Of a DNA stretch of 64,000 nt, positions 1 through 10,700 are shown piece after piece. The position numbers were made by a program, and so were the translations under genes. Position 1 is the stretch's first letter. The number at the start of each line of letters is the position of its first letter. The DNA comes from Paracyclopina nana (lineage: Eukaryota; Arthropoda; Copepoda; Cyclopoida; Cyclopettidae), in NCBI GenBank assembly GCA_019096065.1, contig JAGUCH010000006.1, positions 6,654,001-6,718,000 of the forward strand. The letters are read 5' to 3'. Below the pieces are notes generated by a model. That model saw only the letters and a program-made list of their open reading frames with translations, was not told the DNA's origin and did no database searches.

Positions 1-1063
1 TGCCAACAGATCTGATACTACCAGCAGAACGACTCTACAGAGCTTTGAGCACCACCAAAATAAACTTGTTCTGCTGCAGTTGCAAGCCATGAACATTCCA
101 TTCTGCCTACATTTTCACGTCTAATTTTGCTCAGTAGTTTCTGAAGCTTTTTGGACTTTGGCCTTTCAAGCCTTACTTAAGGTCAATGAGTCTTTTGGCC
201 TTATTTATGCTTTTTGCGCCAGCTTAAGCCTTGTAGAACCTTTATGAGCCTTTTCAAGAGCTGTTTGGGCTCGATTATCCCTCTTTGAGCTCATATTTGG
301 GCCCAATTTCGCCCTTTTTGGCTTATGTTTGGACGAAATATCTCAGTGCCATTTTTAAGCAATTTTTTAATTGCTTCCAAGTGTGGCAAATTGTACCAGG
401 GGCGAACGAGCTGGGTCATGACAAGTTGAAGGCTTGTGGAGCAGTATTGTGAATTAGTTTTTCTGGTGCAGCATGTTTCCCCATCATAACTAAACTGGCT
501 GCTTTGATGGAAAATTCAGCTGTTGGTCGTGGCCAAGACAATTCATATCGAGGCAGGGGGCCAAACATAACACGTCACAATTATGGCTGATTTACAAGAA
601 TAGCTTTTGAGCAATCTCTCCCATTTGGAAAAAATGAAAAAAAAAATGGCTAACTTATAATAAGCTTGGAATTTTGAATGCTTACAATTTTCCAGTTTTT
701 CAATATTTGGTTGAAAATCTCAGTGTGCCGCGTGCTCAGTGAAATGAGCATAAGTTGTTTACTTCATGGATCAGCTGGCTATTTCACGCGCCACTTGTCT
801 TTCCAATACATTTCGGGGTGAGATTTCAAGTTAATCCCCAAAGATCCAATCTGGAGCATTGTAAGCATCGGTCAAGCCCACTGTGCCGCCACGTGACTGA
901 GCACCCTCCAAGGGCCATCTCAGCAATGTTATGCTACACTTTTCAAAAATCCAACTTTGACTCACTGCTTCAATTTTTGCAGGTTGAAACTATATACAAC
1001 TTATTAGGACCAGTCCACACTTTCAGCCCGCAGATTCAGTCCACACATTCATCCATACACTTA
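1..1063. other. Non-coding, no gene seen
   Basis: AT-rich. The segment 130-340 has irregular repeats of AAGCCTT/GAGCC words. Open frames here lack conserved motifs or splice logic. Confidence 0.5.
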
Positions 1064-1285
1064 GGGCCTGTTCACCTGCCTATTATGGCCGTTATTTTGG
1101 CAAAATATTGGAGAGAAATACTGAGAAACTGAGAATTTTTATATTGGTGTAGGATGGCTTTTGGTACCAATATACCGATTCCGAAGTCAAAATCTGGAAA
1201 ATGATTTTACAAATACCACATATTTGCAAATTTCATCATAATATCGCGCGTTATTTTGCTGATAATAATGCAGGTGAACAGGGCC
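1064..1285. mobile_element. 222-bp inverted-repeat MITE, copy 1 (PIF/Harbinger-like)
   Basis: Starts GGGCCTGTTCACCTGC and ends GCAGGTGAACAGGGCC, perfect 16-bp terminal inverted repeats. Flanked by TTA on both sides. No coding capacity. The near-identical length and sequence of three copies imply recent spread. The TIR style and 3-bp target duplication fit PIF/Harbinger. Confidence 0.85.
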
Positions 1286-1288
1286 TTA

Positions 1289-1694
1289 TGTCCTGTTCAT
1301 GTACGCCCTAGACTTAGGAAAATGCACGAAAAACACCTCAAGGAAAGGAGAAAAATTGTCTTATGACAAGCGCCAGCTGATACCAAAAATAATCAGATCG
1401 ACTTTAAGCCAATTCGAAAGTAAACAAATCTAATTTTGGCTATTAAGTGCTTCACATTTTAGTCCTTTTTAGCAAAATCAAAAGTTTAATTTCATCTTTT
1501 CTCTTAGCAACGCGATTAAAGATAGTTTGTTTTGAAATATGCTGAAAACCATGAAACAAAATAGCAAAAATTGCCATTAAAAACACTGCTCGGCCCCAAG
1601 CTGAACTCGTAGAGTGGCAGTCAGCAACAGATTCACTTTTCCTTATGACAATTTTTTCCATACCATAAAGCATTCTTAAAACATGAACAGGGCA
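1289..1694. mobile_element. 406-bp inverted-repeat element abutting MITE copy 1
   Basis: Starts TGTCCTGTTCATGT and ends ACATGAACAGGGCA (one mismatch between ends). Flanked by TTA (1286-1288 and 1695-1697); the left TTA is also the right target duplication of the neighbouring MITE. AT-rich interior without a transposase. Its TIR is related to, but distinct from, that of the 222-bp family. Confidence 0.65.
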
Positions 1695-2140
1695 TTAGTC
1701 CAAATATTTGCTCCACATGAAAAGTCCACGAAATCAGTTCTCACATTCATTCATCACACAATCAGTACACAACTTCAGTCCAAATATTTGGTCCATGCAA
1801 TCCGTCCACAACTTCAGTCCACACATTCAGTTCACACATTCAGTCTACGTATTCAATCCACAACTTCAGTCCACAACTTCAGTCCACATAATTGGTCCAC
1901 ACATTCAGACCAAATATTTGGTCCATGCAATCAGTCCACAACTTCAGTCCACAAATTCTGTCCACAAATTCTGTTTAACCATTCTGTTCACGTAATCAGT
2001 CTACAACTTAAGTCCAAAGATTTGGTCCATGCAATCAGTCCACAACTTCAGCCTTAAGTTTCAGTTCACACATTTGATTCAATTCGGCTCGCAAACCCAG
2101 GTTAATAAGTTCAATTCACATGTTAAGTGCAAGCTATGTG
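1695..2140. repeat. Degenerate minisatellite, core TTCAGTCCACAAC
   Basis: Irregular 12-14 bp units such as CAGTCCACAACTT, interspersed with ATTTGGTCCATGCAAT. Open frames across it are a by-product of the repeat. Confidence 0.7.
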
Positions 2141-3639
2141 TTCACGTATTCAGGTCCCTGAATTGAAAATATTTCCCCAAAATGGTTGTGATCCTTTAAA
2201 AAGAAGAGAGAAGAGAAGAAGGAGAAACTGGAGCGTGCTCTGCCATATATCATCGTTGTAAAGTCTTTGGAATCCGTTGCCTACAGGCGCCATCTTCTTC
2301 AGGACAATAAAAACATTACACTGCACACTGGGCATAAAAGCACCCAAAGAAAAATCAAGAAATGGTGGTCAAGTTTTGGGCTCGTAATTAGTTTGGCCAT
2401 TAAATGATTACCCGCTGATTTCAGAATGTGCCACTGTGCGCCAGCTGCACAGTGTGCACAGTGGGCATACACAGGGGTCAATCCCCGAGTCAAGTGGTGG
2501 TATGACAGGCGAGCCACAGTGGATTGCTTCACCCGCACAACAAAAAAATCAAAAGTTTACATGGAAAAATGAAGAATTTTTAAAAAATCGGTTTTTGCAC
2601 TTTGCTAAATGCGCGCGCGAAAAAGGGAGAATTGCCCACTGTGCACGTCGTGGGCTGTAAATGCGGAAATACCTGCTGACTTTTTCTACCTTTTTCCATT
2701 GCTGCTGCTGTTGCAGTATTTATATTGTAGCATACTTTAAAACCAACATTGTTACTGTTCCTGTGCGCCCTAAAAAAAGAAACTCGGTGCGCTGTGGTCA
2801 CCCACCAATTGAATATTTACAAAACACTTTAATTCGATCGTGATTGTATGTATTTCTCAGGGTTATTAGAATGCTTACAATCAATATTTGCAGTGGACTC
2901 ATTAAAAAGCCAAAATGAGGTCAGCGCAATAATTAATTTCTGCTGCCATTAAAAAATGTACTATAGGTGTGTGTATACTATGTGGAATTGCGTGATGCGA
3001 GCACATTACAGACGTATTATTGAGTTATCAAATAATGCGATCTTCATAGCTGTTCCGGACCACGGAAAATGGCGCAGAAAAGGAGAAAAAGCTTTTTTGA
3101 CTCCTAGCATTTTTGGTATATTTTTGATCACGTTTTCGTGAGCGGCGCGCGTAATTGAACGAAATCGAAGGTCAAAATCAGGTTTACCCACACGAAAAAT
3201 GGCCAGATTTGGACAGAAAAACTGGTCAACCGAATGATTCACATTTGATGTGGTGTTCATCTGCTGCACTTAACAAACGATTTTATTTTGAAATAAAAGT
3301 TTTCCTGGCTAATTTCCTTTTTCCCATCACACAACTGTTATTTTTGCTCCTCTTGTTTGTATAAATAGATCAAAATCTCAAAATCATCCACTGTGCGAGC
3401 AAACATCCGACGACGACGAACGGCGGCAGCACACTGGGCCTGTTGCAGTCGAATTGTCAATGCACACTGGTCTGAGCACTTTCAGCAGGAGAATAGTAAG
3501 AAGCGGCGTGCGTGGGCTGTAATGCTATAAAAGGGTGCTTTTATTATACCTTTGAAAGTGACGAAGCAGTTTTGAGCATATTTACTTTACACTTTCCGCC
3601 AAAAAAGCTGCGCCTTTAGTTTTAAAAGCTCATTTAGGG
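2141..3639. other. Non-coding, with clustered CACTGTGC/GCACAGTG words
   Basis: No gene supported. Several copies of GCACACTGGGC or GCCCACTGTGC lie at 2323, 2634, 3387 and 3429, plus a dense palindromic patch at about 2430-2466. Confidence 0.5.
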
Positions 3640-3880
3640 CCTGAAAATCTTAATTTATGAATGAAAATCTTGATTTTGTCTGAACAACTTAATTTAAGCC
3701 TGAAGATCTTAATTTAAAGCTGTAAATCTTGATTTTAGGTTGACAATCTTAATTTTAGACTGAAAATCTTGGTTTTAGGCAGGAAATCTTAATTTTAGGC
3801 TGAAAATCTTAATTTAATAGTGAATGCATTAATTTAAGGCTGAAAATCTTGATTTAAGGCTGAAAATCTCCTTTTAAGAC
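3640..3880. repeat. Minisatellite, unit about CTGAAAATCTTAATTTAAGG
   Basis: About a dozen 19-20 bp units with scattered substitutions. Confidence 0.8.
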
Positions 3881-6329
3881 TTTCACTGAATTCCAAGCTG
3901 GGCAATTAGATTCTTTCCTGGAGATGTTCTTTTTATTGGAGCATCTCGGGGTCTGGAGCAGAGACAAATGTCTTATTATGTGATTTCCAGCTGTGAGGTT
4001 GCCATTGAGTCGCGGTTGGCAATAAATTAGCGGAAATCTCGTGACTCCCACTGTGCACACACTACTTCCACCAACGAATGACAGAAGATCAATTCTGTGT
4101 AATTGGCGGTAAAGCAACAGCAGCCCAAGCTACTTGTGCACCACGGTGGGCGGAGTCGAATTGTCGATCTTCTATTGTGAGGCCGAGACAATGGGAAAAC
4201 AGGTACACTTTTTACTCAGCTCAGCCTAATCACTTCTCACACGCAATTCAGAGACAAAAATTGAGGGCTCCACCAATGGCATTTCATTTTCAAAAAAACC
4301 TCATTTTTAAATTAGCCATTGCCATCGAAAACCTCGTGAAATTTGGCGAGTTCTGGCACTGGTTGAAATCCCCGCACGAAGAAGTTTTTGGGGTTTTGGC
4401 GTGTGATGGATTAATGGGCATAAGTCACAGGAATGTCGCGACAATTTTGTGGCACATTTTTCTTCTTCTTCTTCTCGGTTGTTTACGGCTGGTTTAAGCT
4501 CATGCTTTTGTGGAATGTGGTCAGAAAACAGAGAAGGATGGCTCGGATGTCCATGCTCATATATCTCAAGACAAAACTTTTTCAAGTATCACTGATGCCA
4601 AAGTACCTACAATGAAGTGCAAAACTTTGGACGCTTGAATTGAATCATTGGAAACTTATTAAAAAGTAAATAGCCAAGTGTTTATGGCGACAGAAATGTT
4701 GTGAAAGAAGTTGAGTGAATTTCGCGTTTATCGCTATCGTGATCAGTTTTGGTCAGTGGAATTCCAAGATGGCGCTGGTGCACGCGCACTTATGACAGGT
4801 GTGCTTTTGCAGGTGAGACACGTCAATTTGGCCATTAATAAGCCAGTGGAGGAGGTAAAAGCTAGGGGTGAATTCCGAGGAGTCAATCACGGCTAATGGC
4901 GATTTTATCTCCATGATTCCATCTCCAAAGACAAATTTCAGCTTTCCAAATATCCAAATATCTTCAATTTCGAATTTCCATAGCTGAACAGTTGGGAGTT
5001 TCACAATTTGTGAAATTAGTGCTTTCTTTTTAAAGTGGGTTTTTTTGCCCTAGTTGGCCTAGTTCTACATGACTTTGGCATGTTTTGATGAATGATGATG
5101 AACCTTTCAGTTGTGAAATCAATGTAATAATGCACAGTGGGCGGAAAAATTCTATTGTCCAGGCTGACTCGACGGAATTTGGTTCACAATGGGCGCTTGT
5201 GTTATTGTTGCACCTACATCCATCTTGGTTTGCTGCCTTTTTAAATGACTCCCAATATTTTCGGGCGGAAAAACAGATCGACGCGCCAAGTCGATCCAGC
5301 CTCATTGTCACTCTGGGACACCGAAAATGAGCCTTGAAATTCACCAAGAATCGATTTTGTCGTCAAATATGAAACAGTCAAAAAATACGACAATTCATTG
5401 AAAAAAAACCTCTTATACTGGTAGGCCTGAAAAAAGATGGCTCGGTCCTTTCGGCACAATAATGGCTGTCACTGTTATTGTTGATAATAGAACGAAGAGG
5501 ACCACCAAAGTTTGTCAAAAGTCACCCAAAAGGACAACAATGAAGACTTTGTTGTGGTACCACCACCACCAAGAGAACTGAAGCCAATAAAGCTGCCAAA
5601 AAAGATGTCCAACTGAAAATTGACTGGAGAAGAGGCCAAAAAGAGCAGCTCGGATTGTTATGTCACCGTAACTCTTGTTGTCTCAACAAAACAGCGTTAC
5701 CAGACTCGAAACTCAAAAGAATGCTCATTTTTTTCATTTTGCTCAAAAAACAAAGTCTCATTACTGAAAATATTTGGTTTGCTGGCTTAGAATGGGCAGA
5801 AATGAAAATGTCGTCAAAAAGGCCTAAAGTAGATGAACGCGCCCCATTTTTTAAAAGAATAGACAACAATGGCTCCATTGTTGACTGAAAAAAGTAACAA
5901 CATAATAAAAATCCTACTGTTGTTGACATTATTGTTATTTCTCATAGATATAATAGAGCAGAAAAAGTGATACAGCACTAGTTTTTAAATAATTATCATC
6001 ATAGTACATACTTCTGTCTTGTACAACCTTTTATTGTTGAAGTAGTTGTGGTATTTTTCTTTTTGTGTGTGTGTGTGGTTGTGGTGGCAATTTTGTACTT
6101 TTCTGCATGAATACTCCATTCTCAGCTAGGGAAATTGATGTGACACAACTATTGAGTTGCTTCTTGCTGCTGCTGCTGCTGTTGTTGTTGCTGCTACACT
6201 TACATCCTACGAATAGTCAGTTCGCCAGTTGGGCTGAAATGGAAAAACAAACCACTTTTAGCACTTGAAAAATAGACCAAAAAAAAGCTTCCTAGATGAG
6301 CCAAGTCAATTTTTTTGCAGTCATGTTGC
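3881..6329. other. Non-coding, no gene seen
   Basis: Short open frames only, none with recognisable domains. Contains low-complexity GTT/CTG runs near 6160-6200 and a GCACAGTGGGC motif at 5132. Confidence 0.5.
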
Positions 6330-7060
6330 CATGGTTAAGTCTTAAACTTGAGATAGCCATGGAAAGACTTAAAGTCTAAAATCTACACAGTTTAGACTTG
6401 ATTTATGCCAAGTATAGACTAGATCTTAAATCTGGTTTAGACTTGATTACAGTCTTGTTTCGACTTTATATAAGTCTAGTTTAGACTTTAGTTAAGCCTA
6501 TTTAAGCCTAGTTTAGACTTGACTTAAGCCTAGTTTAGACTTGACTTAAGTCTAGTTTAGACTTGACTTAAGTCTAGTTTAGACTTGACTTAAGTCTAGT
6601 TTAGACTTGACTTAAGTCTAGTTTAGACTTGACTTAAGTCTAGTTTATACTTGACTTAAGTCTAGTTTAGACTTGACTTAAGTCTAGTTTAGACTTGACT
6701 TAAGTCTAGTGTAGACTTTGTTTAAGCCTAGTTTAGACTTTGTTTAAGCCTAGTTTAGACTTGACTTAAGTCTAGTTTAGACTTGTTTTTTTTTAATTAA
6801 AGACATGATTAAAGTCAAGTTTTTACTTTGTTTGAGTCTAGTATAGACTTTATTTAAGTCTTTCATAGACTCGATTAAATTCCCTTTTATACTTGATTTA
6901 GTCCAGTTCAGACCATATTCGAGTCTAGTTTAGGCTTAACATGAGTCTAGGATAGGTTTGATTAAAGTCCAGTTCAGACTCGATTCAAGTCAAGGATAGA
7001 CTTGGCTAAGCTAAATAGAGGACTTGGTGATTTCAAGACTTGGCTATAAGAGGTTGAAAG
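6330..7060. repeat. 22-bp minisatellite, unit AGTCTAGTTTAGACTTGACTTA
   Basis: Most homogeneous at 6500-6780, decaying outward. The unit contains palindromic GACTTAAGTC and TCTAGTTTAGA words, so each strand can fold locally. Confidence 0.9.
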
Positions 7061-7384
7061 ACTTTTAGCAGACTTTGTTCCGAAACATCAATTGGACGAC
7101 CAGTGGTTGCACAGAGTTCCAACATGTATTGTTGTGAGGTTGATGTCCAGCTGAGCTGGCCACATAATTCCAATCATTGATATTATTGTTGTGGTTTGTC
7201 ACACATTTTCGAGCGCGCACCTTCAAGTCTTTAATTTGGTGTGGTAGCAAAAGTTGCTTGCCTTCTAACAAGCTCCATTCGACGACTCAGCTTCCAACTG
7301 AGAGACTCAAATTGATTGGAGCCATTTGACATTTTGGCCCGAAAAGGCAAGAACTCATTTTGTCAGCCAGGGAAACAACAACTT

Positions 7385-7715
7385 TGTCCACCATATAAAA
7401 GTCGAAAAGCTGAGCAAAGCAAGGCACTTCATAGGCTCACAACTCAGTGATCACTGAGCCGATTGGTGCCAAATTTAGCCAGTTTCATATTTAGGGCATC
7501 GCAATCATCAATGCCTAATTTGGTCGAGATCCGAGGCCGCTATCCAGAGGCCGTTTTCGCCTTGCTTAGACTTTGACCGCAGCCTGCTAAAAGCAACCTG
7601 GATAACCAAACATTGCAAGGACATTTGTTTTGGTATCCTCATGATGGCAACGGAGTTTGGTGCCAATCATTGAAAAAAGAGATCCGAGCCTCGAAGGTGG
7701 CTTGCTTAGCTTAAG
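7385..7715. repeat. Copy of an old dispersed inverted-repeat family
   Basis: Contains AGCAAAGCAAGGCACTT, GCCGATTGGTGCCAAATTT and, inverted, TTTGGTGCCAATCATTG with GCTTGCTTAGC. The same words recur near 12190-12567, 24110-24300, 39550-39930, 45050-45500 and 46650-46980. It ends right at the read-through stop of GATA gene 1. Confidence 0.55.
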
Positions 7716-7716
7716 T

Positions 7717-10700
7717 TTACTTTTTGCGTCTGAATACGAGCTTTTTTTTAAGGCTTACCATGCCACCAAATGAGGACGGACCGAAAGGATTGGCCATGTG
7801 GTGCATGGATCCTCCAAACTGAGCGTGCATTGAGGTTGAGGCCGCGGAGGCCGCGGCCGCTTGGTGCGGCGGCATGTAGTACGGCGAGGTCATGCTCGTG
7901 GCGGCGGCAGCTGACATTTGACCCATGGCGGCGGCGCCGGCGGCGGCCATGCCGTAACCGTACATTTTTTCTAACGGCTTGAACATGTCCGCGGTGAAGG
8001 AGTTGTGCTTTTTCCGCGTTTTCGCGCTCAACTTTCGATTCCTCGACTGGATGTTCTCCTTCTTCATCGAAATCGGCCGCTGAGACTGGAAATAGAGTGG
8101 AAAAATGTTATCAGCTGACGCCATCGACATTGCAGCCCAACTGGAATTCAAGGGCGCATAGTTGGGCCTAATTGGGCATGTCGCTTCTTCGCTGCTGCAG
8201 AAAAACGGGGTCAAATGGCTGGGAAAATGGGGCTGACTTATTGACCACTCAACTACTCACTGCAAAAATCAGAAGAAAATCAAAATACTGTCTAAATTAA
8301 GTTTTGTCTAAATTAAGTTTTGTCTAAATTAAGTTTTGTCTAAATTAAGTTTTGCCTAAATTAAGTTTTGTCTAAATTAAGTTTTGTCTAAATTAAGTTT
8401 TGTTTAAATTAAGTTTTGTCTAAATTAAGTTTGTCTAATTTAAGGCTTGCCTAATTCAAGTTTTGTCTATATAAAGTTTTGTCTAATTTAAGGCTTGCCT
8501 AATTCAAGTTTTGTCCATATAAAGTTTTGTCTAGTTTAAGTCTTGCCAGAATAAAATCTTGCCAAAAGTCTTGTCTGAATAAAGTTTTGCCTTCAACAAA
8601 GTTTGTCTAATTTAAGTTTTGTTGAAATAAAGGCTCATTATCTTCCGCGTCTTTGATCATAGCATGGTTGCGGTTGTTATTGGTTAATAAGAAGCGATAA
8701 CAACCGTAAGCAGGCCACGATCAAGACGCGGAAGATAATGAGCCAAAGTCTTTTTTTAAAAAGTTGGTTTTTAAAAAAAAGTTTTGTCTAAATAAACTTT
8801 TGTCTAAATAAACTTTAAGTAAAGGTTTGGCTAAACAAAGTTAATAAAAGTTTCTGCCCGAGTACAGAGTGTGTCAGAAAGTTTTCACTTATAAGTGTTA
8901 TCACAACTGGTGTAACTAGCAGAAATATGGATATAATTGTAAATAGAAATTGGACTACAGCGAAAAGTCTTGCATTTTTGGTGAATTTTCCATCTCACGA
9001 CTCCAGTTAAAAGGCATGCAAAATTGCGCCAGGAGCAAAGTAATTTTAAGTAGCATGAGATGATGATGATAATAATTCAACAACTCGGGCAAGAAGTTGA
9101 AAAAGTCCATTTGTGAAAATCCGTAATTTGAAGTAGTGGAAGGAAACACACCCTTGGCCATGATGACAGCTAAATTTTAGTAGAGCAACAAATTTCAAAA
9201 CAATAATAATTTCTCTTCCACATCATCCACCCCGGGGTGAACGAGGCCAGTAAAAACTTTTCTTAAAGCATTTTTTTAAATTCACCCATAAAAGTACCAA
9301 GATATTTTGAGTATACATAAAGTAAGTCTTATAGTGCCTAAAAAACTTAGTCAGTCTTCAAAAACTGAGAAGTAGCTAAAGTTACTTAGCAATACTTGAA
9401 ATAACTAAGTAGTCCTTAAAATAACTAAGAAATGCTTACAATACCTAAGTAAGTCCTTTAAATAACTAAGAAATATACTTAAAATATCTAAGTAGTACTT
9501 AAAATAACTAAGAAATGCTTAAAATAACTATGTAGTACTTAAAATTACTGAGAAGCACTAAAAATTACTAAGTAGTGCTTAAAATAACTTAGCAGTACTT
9601 AAAAGGCTCGAAATAGCTTATTACTACTTAAAATAGCTTAGTGCTTTAGTGAAGTAGGCTGTTGTAGAATGAACAAAATAGAGAATTAGGCCACAGTGTG
9701 CGCTGGGCTTATTTCAATGCCACGTGCTCATCTAAAGTTCGCGTGATGCCTTTTTTCTGACCCATATAATTAAACTTTCGGCTGGCTATTTTGGATGAAT
9801 GCTCGCTTTTTCATGTCTAGCCGAATTTTCTGCCCATTTAATAATTCTCATTTGACGTGAGGCATTCCAGAAGCCCAATATTTTGCACACAAAACAATTT
9901 GGGACCACCAAATTATATTAGCTACTTCGAGCATTCTAAAACGCATCAGAATTCAGAATTTTGCTCCATAAAATTTCGTCAACATTTTTGAAAAAGCCAC
10001 TTTTTTTGAAAAAAGTGCTTCAATATGCAATAAAAGGTGTTTTATTGACAAATAAAGAATATCTTATGTCATCCAGAGAAGATCTAATGACTAACAAAGT
10101 ACATATTTTAGATAAATAAATAATAAACTAAGGGCCTGTTCACCTGCTTATTATGGCCGTTATTTTGGCTAAATATTGGAGAGAAATACTGAGAAACTGA
10201 GAATTTTTATATTGGTATAGGATGGCTTTTGGTACCAGTAGACCGATTCCGAAGTCGAAATCTAAAAAATGATTTTACAAATATCAGATATTTGCAAATT
10301 TCATCATAATATTGCGCGTTATTTTGCTGATAATAATGCAGGTGAACAGGGCCTAATAAACGAATAAACCAGTTAAGGTTAAAAAAGTAGATCTTCTGTA
10401 TACCAGAGATGATCTCATGTAGTGTAGATCTTATGTCTAACATGCAACAAACTAATCTAGAAACAAGTATATTCTCTATTGACTAAATAATATCTAAAAA
10501 AATAGATCTACAATGAATTAAAAAATTATATGCTGTCATTCAAATAAGATCTATTGTCTAACGAATTAGATATAGGGCCTGTTCACCTGCTTATTATGGC
10601 CGTTATTTTGGCAAAATATTGGAGAGAAATACTGAGAAACTGAGAATTTTTATATTGGTGTAGGATGGCTTTTGGTACCAATATACCGATGCCGAAGTCA

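Noticed and set aside
1683-2057. Open frame rich in STTSVHNFSPH
   Set aside because: Generated by the CAGTCCACAACTT minisatellite; no conserved domain.
4711-4896. Possible short gene with AAGATGGCGCTGG start-like context
   Set aside because: The frame from that ATG closes after eight codons and the longer frame has no recognisable features.
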